From positions 5,418,840 to 5,482,839 of the forward strand of contig NZ_CP162487.1 of the NCBI RefSeq assembly GCF_041240605.1: a stretch of DNA of 64,000 nt. The letters are read 5' to 3'. The position numbers and the translations under genes were made by a program. Shown piece after piece: positions 16,450 to 26,338 of the stretch. The notes below the pieces were generated by a model that did not search any database, was not told where the DNA came from, and worked only from the letters and a program-made list of their open reading frames with translations. Source of the stretch: Xanthomonas sp. DAR 80977. Its GTDB lineage: Bacteria; Pseudomonadota; Gammaproteobacteria; Xanthomonadales; Xanthomonadaceae. The first letter of the stretch is position 1. Each line of letters opens with the position of its first letter.

Positions 16450-17298
16450 TTACGCCAGCATCGCCGGATCCACCACGGTGAGCCGCTCGTCGGGATCCAG
16501 TTCGAAGATCTGCCGGTACTGCTCCGGATCCAATGCCTTGGCGGCATTGTCCTGGAATTCCAGGGCGATGCGGTTGATCTCGGCGCCCTCGGCCTGGGTG
16601 GTCGCGGCGTCGGCCCGCAGCGTTTCGCGTGCGGCGATGGCCGCGATCTTCGCCACCGCCGCCTCGCGGAATTGCAGCACGCCATCGCGCGCAGCGGCGG
16701 TCAGCGCTTCGCCCAGGGTGGCATGGACCCGCGCGGCGAAATCGTCGCTTTCGTGCGCGGCGACCAGCGCCGCGCCCACGGCGCAGGCGTTCTTCTTTTC
16801 CTCCCACGCGTTCGACAGCCAGTTGCGGCCATAGGTGCCATACAGCGCCGTGCTGAGCCAGTAACCGCGCGCGATGCGTACCGTCAGCGGCGCGGTGCTG
16901 GCGCTGCCGGTCGCCCACAGCACCTGGTTGGCGAGCTGATGGCAGACGCCGTTGATGGCGTAGCGGAAGATGGTGCCTTGCGCCGGCGGGTTGTCGTTGG
17001 AAGCCTGGTTCGGCAGGCACAGGCAGCTGGCGTGCGCCAGGTCGGCCTGCGCCTGCCCGGCATAGCCACCGGGCGATGTCTTGCTCTGCCCGGACGGGTG
17101 GAACACGCCCCAGCAATACCAATATTGCTGCTGCTGAGCGAGGACATCCTGGATCGTCGGATAGGCGTGTTCGCGGTTGTCGTAGCTGGTCACCCAGGTG
17201 TGGTCGACCAGGGCGCTGAGCCGGGGTGCCTGCTGGATGAAGCCGGTATCGCCTGCGCCGACCGGATTCACCCAGGCATACAGTGTGGTTGTCGTCAT
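16450..17298 (-). CDS. Hypothetical protein, 282 residues
   Basis: I do not recognise this protein. ATG at 17298 has an excellent AAGGAGAT ribosome-binding site, which supports expression. There is no signal peptide or membrane helix. The N-terminal half is rich in aromatic residues and Gln (QQQQYWYCWGVFHP). A striking segment is FRYAINGVCHQLANQVLWATG at about residues 117-137, where Cys-His could be catalytic or metal-binding. The C-terminal half is Ala/Glu-rich and probably helical. It is flanked by the amidotransferase gene and a GspE-type ATPase gene, neither of which suggests its role. Confidence 0.8.
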   Translation of the reverse strand: MTTTTLYAWVNPVGAGDTGFIQQAPRLSALVDHTWVTSYDNREHAYPTIQDVLAQQQQYWYCWGVFHPSGQSKTSPGGYAGQAQADLAHASCLCLPNQASNDNPPAQGTIFRYAINGVCHQLANQVLWATGSASTAPLTVRIARGYWLSTALYGTYGRNWLSNAWEEKKNACAVGAALVAAHESDDFAARVHATLGEALTAAARDGVLQFREAAVAKIAAIAARETLRADAATTQAEGAEINRIALEFQDNAAKALDPEQYRQIFELDPDERLTVVDPAMLA

Positions 17299-17529
17299 TG
17301 CGCGATCTCCTTGCACTTCCATTGACGTGCGCTACGGGAAGAGCCACGCACAGGCGAAGCGCGGCGCGCGGCCGCACTGGAGCGGCAACGCAGCGATCGA
17401 GGTCTGGAAACGCGGCCCGCATGCCGCCCCTTGTGCCCCGGGCGGCCCGACCGTTCTAGCGCAGCTGGCGCCGCCGCGGGTGGACAAGTCGCTGGCACCG
17501 CGATCGCGCCAGCGCGTGCCCTGGCCGCC

Positions 17530-19350
17530 TCACTCGCGCGGCGGCAGCACCGACAGCACTTCCTCGATGGTGGTCAGGCCGGCGGCGACTTTTTCCAGGC
17601 CGGCGCGGCGCAGGCTGCGCACGCCCTCGGCCTGCGCGGCGCGGCTGAAGCCGGCCAGGTCCATGTCGGCGCGGATCAGCGTGCGCAGGCGCGGCGTCAC
17701 CGGCAGCAGTTCGTACAGGCCGACCCGGCCCAGGTAGCCGGTGCGGCGGCATTCCAGGCAGCCGACCGGGGCGTGGACCTGCAGTTCCTGCGGCAGCGCT
17801 TCGCCGGGCTCGCGCAGCGCGTCCCATTCGAGCTCGCCGAGCGTGTGCGGGCGCTTGCAGTGGCTGCACAGCGTGCGCACCAGGCGCTGCGCCAGCACGC
17901 CGTTGAGGGTGGAGGCGACCAGATAGTGCGGCACGCCCAGGTCGAGCAGGCGGGTGATCGCCGAGGGCGCGTCGTTGGTGTGCAGGGTGGACAGCACCAG
18001 GTGTCCGGTCAGCGAGGCCTGCACCGCCATCTGCGCGGTCTCCAGGTCGCGGATCTCGCCGATCATGATGATGTCCGGGTCCTGACGCAGCAGGGTACGC
18101 ACGCCGCTGGCGAAGTCCAGGTCGATGTTGGTCTGCACCTGCATCTGGTTGAACTCCGGGGAGATCATCTCGATCGGGTCCTCGATGCTGCACACGTTCA
18201 CGTCGGGCGTGGCCAGGCGCTTGAGCGTGGAGTACAGCGTGGTGGTCTTGCCCGAGCCGGTCGGGCCGGTGACCAGCACGATGCCGTGCGGGCGTTCGAC
18301 CAGCGCCGCCCAGCCGGCCGCTTCCTGCGCGCTGAAACCGAGCTGGTCCACACTCTTGAACGCCGCGTCCGGGTCGAAGATGCGCATCACGCACTTCTCG
18401 CCGAACGCGGTGGGCATGGTCGACAGGCGCATCTCGGTCTCGCGCCCGCCCGGCGAGCGGGTCTTGATGCGCCCGTCCTGCGGGCGCCGGCGCTCGGCCA
18501 GGTCCATGCGCCCGAGCACCTTGATCCGGCTGACGATGGCGGTCATCACCGCCGGCGGCACTTCCAGCACCTTGTGCAGCACGCCGTCGATGCGGAAGCG
18601 CATGCGCCCGGCCTCGCGCCGCGGCTCCAGGTGGATGTCGCTGGCGCGCTGCTCGTAGGCGTACTGCAGCAGCCAGTCGACGATGTGCACGATGTGGTGG
18701 TCGTCGGCGTTGACGTCGCCGCCGCGGCCCAGTTCCACCAGCTGCTCGAAGCTGGGCAGGCCGCTGCTCTGTTCGTTGCGCCCGTCCTTGGCGCCGCGCA
18801 CCGAGCGGGTCACGCCGAAGAACTCCATGGTGTAGCGGTGCAGGTCCAGCGGGTTGACCACCGCGATCTCGATCCGGCGCCGCGCCAGGTGCTGCACGTC
18901 GGCCAGCCAGTCCAGCGCCAACGGCTCGCTGGTCGCCACCAGCAGGCGTTCGCCGTCCAGCGCCAGCGGCAGGATGCGGTGGCGGCGCGCGTAGGCGTGC
19001 GAGACCACGGCGGTGACCGCGGCCACGTCGACCCGGGTCGGGTCGATGCGCAGGTAGCGCAGGCCGCAGCGCTGCGCCAGCCACTCGGTCAGCCGTTCCA
19101 GGCCCAGCTCGCTGCCGGGCGGACGGGTCGCGGCCAGTTTCAGGTTGGACAGCAGCACCAGCGGGTGCACGTCGCTGACGGTGCGCGCGGACTGCGCCGA
19201 GAACTGCATGCGGCCGCGCTCGGCCGGCGCGACCAGGCCGTCGGCGAGCAGCGCCGCGGCGACCCGCTCGACACTCAGGCGCCCGGGCGGCAGCGACACC
19301 ACATTGGGAACGGGTACTGCGGGCGGCTGCGCGGCGGGTCGCGAATCCAT
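17530..19350 (-). CDS. GspE/PilB-family secretion ATPase, stand-alone
   Basis: This encodes 606 residues. An N-terminal GspE-N-like region (about 90-190) precedes the hexameric ATPase domain. Visible are the Walker A GPTGSGKTT, the Asp box SIEDPIEM, the Walker B-like IIMIGEIRD, the His box LSTLHTNDA, and the CSHC...CLEC zinc pairs near the C-terminus. Such ATPases power type II secretion or type IV pilus assembly. No other gsp or pil genes are adjacent, so it is an orphan copy. It may serve a system encoded elsewhere. glyQ starts divergently 76 bases away. Confidence 0.92.
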   Translation of the reverse strand: MDSRPAAQPPAVPVPNVVSLPPGRLSVERVAAALLADGLVAPAERGRMQFSAQSARTVSDVHPLVLLSNLKLAATRPPGSELGLERLTEWLAQRCGLRYLRIDPTRVDVAAVTAVVSHAYARRHRILPLALDGERLLVATSEPLALDWLADVQHLARRRIEIAVVNPLDLHRYTMEFFGVTRSVRGAKDGRNEQSSGLPSFEQLVELGRGGDVNADDHHIVHIVDWLLQYAYEQRASDIHLEPRREAGRMRFRIDGVLHKVLEVPPAVMTAIVSRIKVLGRMDLAERRRPQDGRIKTRSPGGRETEMRLSTMPTAFGEKCVMRIFDPDAAFKSVDQLGFSAQEAAGWAALVERPHGIVLVTGPTGSGKTTTLYSTLKRLATPDVNVCSIEDPIEMISPEFNQMQVQTNIDLDFASGVRTLLRQDPDIIMIGEIRDLETAQMAVQASLTGHLVLSTLHTNDAPSAITRLLDLGVPHYLVASTLNGVLAQRLVRTLCSHCKRPHTLGELEWDALREPGEALPQELQVHAPVGCLECRRTGYLGRVGLYELLPVTPRLRTLIRADMDLAGFSRAAQAEGVRSLRRAGLEKVAAGLTTIEEVLSVLPPRE

Positions 19351-19391
19351 GGTCCAGGTCCGGTGCGCGGAAGTCCCCGCAAGTCGGTCGC

Positions 19392-19397
19392 TATACT
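19392..19397 (+). promoter_or_regulatory. Candidate -10 element (TATACT) of glyQ
   Basis: TATACT lies 29 bases before the glyQ ATG and would give a short leader. The -35 region is not consensus. Confidence 0.45.
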
Positions 19398-19426
19398 AGC
19401 GCACCCCCTTTGCCGGCCTTTGCTGC

Positions 19427-20335
<909 letters not shown>

Positions 20336-20340
20336 GGCCT

Positions 20341-20495
20341 TCATAGCCCCTCTCCCAACGGGACAGGGGTTGGGGTGAGGGTACGGGGCGAAGCCCTGCA
20401 GACCTGAACTTCCAAGGCTTCGCCCGAACCCTCATCCGCCCCTTCGGGGCACCTTCTCCCGCAGGGAGAAGGGAACCGCTAGCAAGGTCTGACAC
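20341..20495. repeat. Roughly 155-base dispersed repeat, copy A (glyQ-glyS gap)
   Basis: The element starts with CCCCTCTCCC and GGGGTTGGGGTGAGGGT, contains GGCTTCGCCCG, then CCCTCATCCGCCCCTTCGGGG and CACCTTCTCCC, and ends CTAGCAAGGTCTGACAC. Copy B at 23131-23281 has the same order and the same end. The ends are partly complementary (GAGGGT with ACCCTC), so the RNA could fold into a long imperfect hairpin. The right edge of copy A supplies the AAGGT before the glyS ATG. Confidence 0.8.
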
Positions 20496-22793
20496 ATGAG
20501 CGCACTACATCCCCTGCTGATCGAACTGGGCACCGAGGAACTGCCGGTCAAGGCGCTGCCGGGCCTGGCGCAGGCCCTGTTCGACGGCGTGATCGCCGGG
20601 CTGGAGAAGCGCGGCATCGCCTTCGAACGCGGCGACGCCAAGCCGCTGTCCACCCCGCGCCGGCTGGCGGTGCTGCTGCCGGGCGTGGCCGCCGAGCAGC
20701 CGGAGCAGCGGTCGGAAGTGCTCGGCCCCTATCTCAACATCGCGCTGGACGCCGACGGCCAGCCGACCAAGGCGCTGGCCGGTTTCGCCGCCAAGGCCGG
20801 CATCGACTGGACCGCGCTGGAGCGCACCAGCGACGCCAAGGGCGAGCGCTTCGTGCACCGCGCGCTGACCCCGGGCGCGCAGACCACCGCGCTGCTGCCG
20901 GAGATCCTGCGCGAGGCGATCGCGGCGATGCCGATCCCCAAGCCGATGCGCTGGGGCGACCACGACTACGGCTTCGCGCGGCCGGTGCACTGGCTGGTGC
21001 TGCTGTTCGGCAGCGACGTGGTGCCGGTGCAGCTGTTCGGCGTGCAGGCCGGCCGCGACAGCCGCGGCCACCGCTTCCTGCACGACGCGCCGGTGGCGCT
21101 GGCGCAGCCGGGCGACTACGTGGCCGCATTGCAAGCGGCGCAGGTGCTGGTGGACCCGGACGCGCGCCGCGCGCGCATCGTCGCCGAGGTCGAGCAAGCC
21201 GCGCGCCAGGCCGGCGGCAGCGCGCGCATCTCCGACGACAACCTGGAGCAGGTGGTGAACCTGGTCGAGTGGCCGTCGGCGGTGCTGTGCCATTTCGAGC
21301 CGGCGTTCCTGGCGGTGCCGCAGGAAGCGCTGATCGAGACCATGGAGAGCAACCAGAAGTTCTTCCCGGTGCTCGACGACGGCGGCAAGCTGACCGAGCA
21401 TTTCATCGGCATCGCCAACATCGTCTCGCGCGACGTGGCCGAAGTGGCCAAGGGCTACGAGCGGGTGATCCGGCCGCGCTTCGCCGACGCCAAGTTCTTC
21501 TTCGACGAGGACCTCAAGCAGGGCCTGGAGGCGATGGGCGCCGGCCTGGCCAGCGTGACCTACCAGGCCAAGCTCGGCAGCATCGCCGACAAGGTGCAGC
21601 GCGTGGCCGCGCTGGCCGCGGCGATCGCGCCGCTGGTCGGCGTGGACGCGGCGCAGGCGCGCCGCGCCGCCGAACTGAGCAAGAACGACCTGCAGTCGCG
21701 CATGGTCAACGAGTTCCCCGAACTGCAGGGCATCGCCGGGCGCCACTACGCCAAGGCCGCCGGCGAGCCGGGCGAGATCGCGCTGGCGATCGACGAGGCC
21801 TACCAGCCGCGCTTCGCCGGCGACGACATCGCGCTGTCGCCGCTGGGCAAGGTACTGGCGATCGCCGAGCGCCTGGACACGCTGGCCGGTGGCTTCGCCG
21901 CGGGCCTGAAGCCGACCGGCAACAAGGATCCGTTCGCCCTGCGGCGCAATGCGCTGGGGTTGGCGCGGACGGTGATCGAGAGTGGGTTTGATGTGAGCCT
22001 GCGCGATCTACTCGGTGTCGCGACGCTGCAAACGCTTTTGGCGGTCGCTGCGCACAGCCCGAAGAAGGACGCTGTCGTCAGTCAGCCCAGCGCAATTCCT
22101 GCCGCCGGCGATGGCAGGTCGGGAAACAGCTTCGTCGCCGGCTTCCTGAAGGAGCATTTCAGCCAACAGGGTCAGGCGGTGACCTTCCTGGAGGCTGCTC
22201 CGACCGTAGCGGAACTGTTCGATTTCATCCTCGACCGCCTGCGCGGCTATTACGCCGACAAGGGCGTCCCGGCGACGCATTTCAACGCGGTGGCGGCCTT
22301 GTTCTCGGTCGCGGCTGAAGCCGCTCCTACAGGGAGCGTCGCAGCTTCTGCAGGAGCGGTTTCGACCGCGACCGCCACCCACGGATCGCTCTACGACTTC
22401 GACCGCCGCATCGACGCGATCGGCATCTTCGCCACGCTGCCGGAGGCCGAGGCGCTGGCCGCGGCCAACAAGCGCATCCGCAACATCCTGCGCAAGGCCG
22501 AGGGCACGATCCCGGCGCAGATCGACGCCACGCTGCTGCGCGAGCCGGCCGAAAGCGCGCTGGCCGAAGCGGTGGAAGCGGCGATCGTGGAAACCGACGG
22601 CGCGCTGCGCCAGCACGACTACGTCACCGTGCTGAACTTCCTGGCGCGGCTGCGGCCGCAGGTGGACGCGTTCTTCGACGGGGTCATGGTCAACGTCGAC
22701 GATCCGGCGATCCGCGGCAACCGCCTGGCCCTGCTCAAGCGCCTGGGCGACCGCCTCGGCAGCGTCGCCGCGATCGAGCACCTGTCCTCGTAA
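20496..22793 (+). CDS. glyS: Glycyl-tRNA synthetase beta subunit with internal repeat-derived insert
   Basis: This encodes 765 residues. GlyS is normally about 690 residues, so this copy is unusually long. The N-terminus (LLIELGTEELPVKAL), VEQVVNLVEWPSAVLCHFEPAFL-type core region and C-terminal anticodon-binding part (VDAFFDGVMVNVDD) are all intact. The extra residues lie between about 520 and 635. One insert, SVAAEAAPTGSVAASAGAVS, is a translation of two inverted REP-like repeats at 22309-22372. It replaces the short linker that joins FNAVAAL to SLYDFDRRIDAI in other homologues. A second extra stretch (about 22065-22135) is less clear. The start codon abuts repeat copy A. A terminator follows. 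Confidence 0.95.
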   Translation: MSALHPLLIELGTEELPVKALPGLAQALFDGVIAGLEKRGIAFERGDAKPLSTPRRLAVLLPGVAAEQPEQRSEVLGPYLNIALDADGQPTKALAGFAAKAGIDWTALERTSDAKGERFVHRALTPGAQTTALLPEILREAIAAMPIPKPMRWGDHDYGFARPVHWLVLLFGSDVVPVQLFGVQAGRDSRGHRFLHDAPVALAQPGDYVAALQAAQVLVDPDARRARIVAEVEQAARQAGGSARISDDNLEQVVNLVEWPSAVLCHFEPAFLAVPQEALIETMESNQKFFPVLDDGGKLTEHFIGIANIVSRDVAEVAKGYERVIRPRFADAKFFFDEDLKQGLEAMGAGLASVTYQAKLGSIADKVQRVAALAAAIAPLVGVDAAQARRAAELSKNDLQSRMVNEFPELQGIAGRHYAKAAGEPGEIALAIDEAYQPRFAGDDIALSPLGKVLAIAERLDTLAGGFAAGLKPTGNKDPFALRRNALGLARTVIESGFDVSLRDLLGVATLQTLLAVAAHSPKKDAVVSQPSAIPAAGDGRSGNSFVAGFLKEHFSQQGQAVTFLEAAPTVAELFDFILDRLRGYYADKGVPATHFNAVAALFSVAAEAAPTGSVAASAGAVSTATATHGSLYDFDRRIDAIGIFATLPEAEALAAANKRIRNILRKAEGTIPAQIDATLLREPAESALAEAVEAAIVETDGALRQHDYVTVLNFLARLRPQVDAFFDGVMVNVDDPAIRGNRLALLKRLGDRLGSVAAIEHLSS
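22309..22372. repeat. Inverted pair of REP-like repeats inside the glyS coding region
   Basis: TCGCGGCTGAAGCCGCTCCT (from 22309) is followed by an inverted second copy, TGCAGGAGCGGTTTCGACCG (from 22349), with about 20 of 23 positions complementary. It is the same repeat found between genes elsewhere in the window. The reading frame stays open through both copies. Confidence 0.9.
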
Positions 22794-22815
22794 GCGACGC
22801 AGCAGCTGGATGCGT

Positions 22816-22847
22816 GCAGAGGCGGCGAAAGCCGCCTCTGCTTTTTT
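22816..22847 (+). terminator. Intrinsic terminator of glyS
   Basis: A perfect 11-base-pair GC-rich stem (GCAGAGGCGGC and its complement) with a GAAA loop is followed by TTTTTT. It lies 23 bases after the glyS stop. Confidence 0.92.
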
Positions 22848-23100
22848 GTGGGAGCGACTTCAGTCGCGACGCGCGAAGCCAACGGTCCCACAACAAGTGG
22901 AAAGCGTCGGGACTGAAGTCCCTCCCACAGTGCACCGAGCCGGCTACCTGCAATGACCGCCGAGCGACCCTGCTCGTGGCAGCCGCTGCCTTCGGCAACA
23001 CCGCTTCTTGTGGGAGCAACTTCAGTCGCGACGAGCGCAACCGAAATCCTGCCGTGCTGAGAAAGAGTGTCGGGGCTAAAGCCTTCCTACAGTGCACTCG
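22848..23100. repeat. Cluster of REP-like repeats after glyS
   Basis: Four copies alternate in orientation at about 22848-22875, 22908-22937, 23010-23040 and 23070-23098. Examples are GTGGGAGCGACTTCAGTCGC and TCGGGACTGAAGTCCCTCCC. Together with repeat copy B they fill the space between glyS and the rep helicase gene. Confidence 0.85.
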
Positions 23101-23130
23101 GCTGGTCGTATACAAGCGCCGGGTCGAGCC

Positions 23131-23281
23131 CCTCTCCCGTCGGGAGAGGGGTTGGGGTGAGGGTCCGGCGCGAAGCGTCTCGTGGAGTTGGGCGCACGAG
23201 GCTTCGCCCGTACCCTCATCCGCCCCTTCGGGGCACCTTCTCCCGGTGGGAGAAGGAAACAGCTAGCAAGGTCTGGCACAT
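23131..23281. repeat. Dispersed repeat, copy B
   Basis: This is a second copy of the element at 20341-20495, in the same orientation: CCCCTCTCCC, GGGGTTGGGGTGAGGGT, GGCTTCGCCCG, CCCTCATCCGCCCCTTCGGGG, CACCTTCTCCC and the end CTAGCAAGGTCTGGCACAT. Its middle differs in sequence but keeps the layout. The two copies flank glyS. Confidence 0.8.
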
Positions 23282-23369
23282 ACCCGCGCCACACCCCAGA
23301 CGCGCCACCCGCAGCGCGGCGCACAACCGCCGTTGCGAATCCCGAATCCCCACTCCCCAATCCCCGCCT

Positions 23370-25346
23370 TCAATCGAACAACGCCTGGATCGCCGCCAGC
23401 CCGGCATTGGCGCGCTCCTTCTTGCGCTCGGCATCGGCCACCGGGTCGGCACCGTCGCGCTGCATCTCCTCGGCCGGGATCTCGGCGAAGAAGCGGCTGG
23501 GCTTGAGCCGGATGTGCTCGCCGAACTTGCGGGTCAGCTTGCTGTAGCTCATCCACAGCTGCTCCTTGGCGCGGGTGATGCCCACGTACAGCAGGCGCCG
23601 CTCCTCCTGCAGGTTGCCCTCCTCCAGGCTGACCTCGTGCGGCAGCACGCCGTCCTCGCAGCCGACGATGAACACGTAGCGGAATTCCAGGCCCTTGGAG
23701 GCGTGCATCGTCATCATCCGCACCTGGTTGCCGCCGTCGTCCTTGTCGTTGCGCGACAGCAGCGCCAGCTGCGCGGCCAGGTCGCCGACGGTGGCGCCGC
23801 GCGGGCCGCCCTCGAACCACTTGGCCAGTTCTTCCAGGTTGCTGCGGCGGCGCTGGAACGTGGCTTCGTCCTTGCACTGGCTGCGCAGTTCGCGGATCAG
23901 CCCGGATTGCTCGGCGAGCTGGCGCACCACGTCGGCCGAAGACAAGGTCAGCGAGGCGGTGCGCAGTTCCTGCAGGATGTCGACGAAGTCGCTCAGGCCG
24001 TTGGCCGCGCGCGGCGGCAGCTGCTGCAGCGCGCCCATCGACTCGGCCGCGCGCGACATCGGCAGATGCTTGGCCGAGGCCAGTTCGGCCAGCTTGGCCA
24101 GCGAGGTGGCGCCGACCTCGCGCTTGGGCGCCTGCACCGCGCGCAGGAACGCGGCATCGTCGTCGGGATTGACCAGCAACCGCAGCCACGACAGCACGTC
24201 CTTCACTTCCTGGCGTTCCAGGAACGCGGTGCCGCCGGTGATGTGGTACGGCACGCCGGCCATCTGCAAGGCCTTTTCCAGCGGCCGCGACTGGAAGTTG
24301 CCGCGGAACAGGATGCAGAAATCGCTCCACGGCACCTGCTTGGCGTTGCCCAGGTAGGCGATTTCGGCGGCGACCTTCTCCGCCTCGTGCTCGCTGTCGC
24401 GGCATTCCCATACGCGGATGCGCTCGCCGTCGGCCTGGTCGCTCCACAGGGTCTTCAGGTGCTCGTGCGGGTTGTGCGCGATCAGCGCGTTGGCCGCGCG
24501 CAGCACGCGGTTGGAGCAGCGGTAGTTCTGCTCCAGCTTGACGATCTGCAGCGCCGGATAGTCGCGCCCCATCTGCATCAGGTTTTCCGGGTTGGCGCCG
24601 CGCCAGGCGTAGATGCTCTGGTCGTCGTCGCCCACGCAGGTGAAGTTGCCGCGCGGGCCGGCCAGCATCTTCAGCAGCCGGTACTGCGCGTCGTTGGTGT
24701 CCTGGCTCTCGTCCACCAGCAGGTAGCCGATGCGCTCGCGCCAGGCCATGACGATGTCCTCGTTCTCCTCCAGCACCTGCACCGGCAGGCGGATCAGGTC
24801 GTCGAAGTCCACCGCGTTGAACGTGGTCAGCCGCGCCTGGTAGCGCTCGTACAGGCTGGCCGCTTCCTGCTCGCGGTTGCTGCGCGCCGCGGCCATCGCC
24901 TGCTCCGGCGACAGCCCGGCGTTCTTGGCGCGCGAGATCAGGTTCTTGGCGTCGTCGATCGCGTCGGGCTTGGCGCCGTGCATCAGGTCCTTGATCTGCG
25001 CGGCGGCATCGTCGGCGTCGAAGATCGAGAAGCCGCGCTTCAGCCCGACCGCGGCGTGCTCGATCTGCAGGAACTTCAGCCCCAGCGCGTGGAAGGTGCA
25101 GATGGTCAGGCCGTCGGCGGCGTCGCCGCGGATGCGCTTGGCCACGCGCTCGCGCATTTCCTTGGCCGATTTGTTGGTGAAGGTGATCGCGGCGATGCGC
25201 TTGGCCGGGTAGCGGCCGGTGGCGATCAGGTGCGCGATCTTTTCCACGATCACGCGGGTCTTGCCGCTGCCGGCGCCGGCCAGCACCAGCAACGGGCCTT
25301 CGCAATGCAGTACCGCGGCGCGTTGGGGGGGATTGAGACCGTGCAT
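23370..25346 (-). CDS. rep: ATP-dependent DNA helicase Rep (UvrD/SF1 family)
   Basis: This encodes a 658-residue SF1A helicase. The Q-motif/Walker A region is NPPQRAAV...LAGAGSGKTRVI, motif II is LLVDESQDTN, motif III is CVGDDDQSIYAWRGA, motif IV LEQNYR, motif V TMHASKGLEF and motif VI LLYVGITRAKEQL. The length and sequence are closer to Rep than to UvrD. Rep removes protein blocks ahead of the replication fork. ATG at 25346 has an AGGGAAG ribosome-binding site at good spacing. The frame is open upstream on the opposite side of tdk, but that part is antisense. Confidence 0.95.
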   Translation of the reverse strand: MHGLNPPQRAAVLHCEGPLLVLAGAGSGKTRVIVEKIAHLIATGRYPAKRIAAITFTNKSAKEMRERVAKRIRGDAADGLTICTFHALGLKFLQIEHAAVGLKRGFSIFDADDAAAQIKDLMHGAKPDAIDDAKNLISRAKNAGLSPEQAMAAARSNREQEAASLYERYQARLTTFNAVDFDDLIRLPVQVLEENEDIVMAWRERIGYLLVDESQDTNDAQYRLLKMLAGPRGNFTCVGDDDQSIYAWRGANPENLMQMGRDYPALQIVKLEQNYRCSNRVLRAANALIAHNPHEHLKTLWSDQADGERIRVWECRDSEHEAEKVAAEIAYLGNAKQVPWSDFCILFRGNFQSRPLEKALQMAGVPYHITGGTAFLERQEVKDVLSWLRLLVNPDDDAAFLRAVQAPKREVGATSLAKLAELASAKHLPMSRAAESMGALQQLPPRAANGLSDFVDILQELRTASLTLSSADVVRQLAEQSGLIRELRSQCKDEATFQRRRSNLEELAKWFEGGPRGATVGDLAAQLALLSRNDKDDGGNQVRMMTMHASKGLEFRYVFIVGCEDGVLPHEVSLEEGNLQEERRLLYVGITRAKEQLWMSYSKLTRKFGEHIRLKPSRFFAEIPAEEMQRDGADPVADAERKKERANAGLAAIQALFD

Positions 25347-25469
25347 GAAGACTTCCCTGGGCCGCGCATTGTAACGGGCGCCGGCGGGCGGCGATGCCGG
25401 CGCCGCCGCGCCGGCGCTGAACGGGTTTTCCCAGCCGCGCCCGGCCTGCGGCGCGGGCCGCCGCCGCGC

Positions 25470-25475
25470 TAGAAT
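25470..25475 (+). promoter_or_regulatory. Candidate -10 element (TAGAAT) of tdk
   Basis: TAGAAT ends 6 bases before the tdk ATG at 25482. Transcription would start at the initiation codon. No ribosome-binding site is seen, which fits a leaderless mRNA. Confidence 0.45.
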
Positions 25476-25481
25476 CGCGCC

Positions 25482-26102
25482 ATGGCGAAACTGTATTTCT
25501 ACTATTCGGCGATGAACGCCGGCAAGACCACCACGCTGCTGCAGTCGGCGCACAACTATCGCGAGCGCGGCATGCGCACCGCGATCCTGACCCCGCGCCT
25601 GGATCACCGCGACGGCAGCGGCGTGGTCGCCTCGCGCATCGGCCTGCGCGCCGACGGCAGCAGCTTCGTGCCGGAGACCGACCTGCTGGCGCTGCTGCAG
25701 GACGACATCGCCCGCGACGGCGCGCTGCATTGCGTGCTGGTGGACGAGGCGCAGTTCCTCAGCCGCGCGCAGGTCTGGCAGCTCAGCGAGGTGGTCGACC
25801 GGCTGCGCATCCCGGTGCTGTGCTACGGCCTGCGCACCGATTTCCGCGGCGAGCTGTTCGAGGGCAGCCAGTACCTGCTGGCCTGGGCCGACGAGCTGCA
25901 GGAGATCAAGACCATCTGCCACACCGGCAGCAAGGCGACGATGACCGTGCGCGTGGACGCCGACGGCCACGCGGTGCAGGACGGCCCGCAGGTGGAGATC
26001 GGCGGCAACGAGCGCTACGTGTCGGTGAGCCGCGCCGAGTTCAAGAAGATCATGCGCGGCGAAGGCCGCATCGATCCGTTGCAGATCGCGCTGCCGCGCT
26101 AG
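25482..26102 (+). CDS. tdk: Thymidine kinase
   Basis: This encodes a 206-residue type II thymidine kinase that phosphorylates thymidine in the salvage pathway. The P-loop is SAMNAGKTTTLLQ, followed by the DEAQFL Walker B and the lasso-region sequence GLRTDFRGELFEGSQYLLAWAD. The C-terminal part has GGNERYVSVSR. In many type II kinases the zinc is held by four Cys; here only CHTG is obvious, as in other proteobacterial forms. It is divergent from rep across 135 bases. A TAGAAT box directly precedes the start. Confidence 0.95.
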   Translation: MAKLYFYYSAMNAGKTTTLLQSAHNYRERGMRTAILTPRLDHRDGSGVVASRIGLRADGSSFVPETDLLALLQDDIARDGALHCVLVDEAQFLSRAQVWQLSEVVDRLRIPVLCYGLRTDFRGELFEGSQYLLAWADELQEIKTICHTGSKATMTVRVDADGHAVQDGPQVEIGGNERYVSVSRAEFKKIMRGEGRIDPLQIALPR

Positions 26103-26338
26103 CGCAGCCGTGCTGTCGGCTGCGGCACAGGCGCAAGAACGCGCCGGCCTGGATCTGATCGCCATCGCCTTGGCCGCATGCACGGGCGACCGCAGTCGTG
26201 AGCGCCTTGCACTGTACGGGTGCGCGCATCCGCCGCGTCGGCCCGGCGACGCGCCAATCATGAACCGCGCTTGACGACGCCTGCACGGCAGGCGCCGCAT
26301 AGGCCATCAGTCTATGGATCGCCGCAACAACGCACGTC

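Noticed and set aside
26104..26123. Small hairpin after tdk
   Set aside because: The 7-base-pair stem with no T-tract is too weak to call a terminator.
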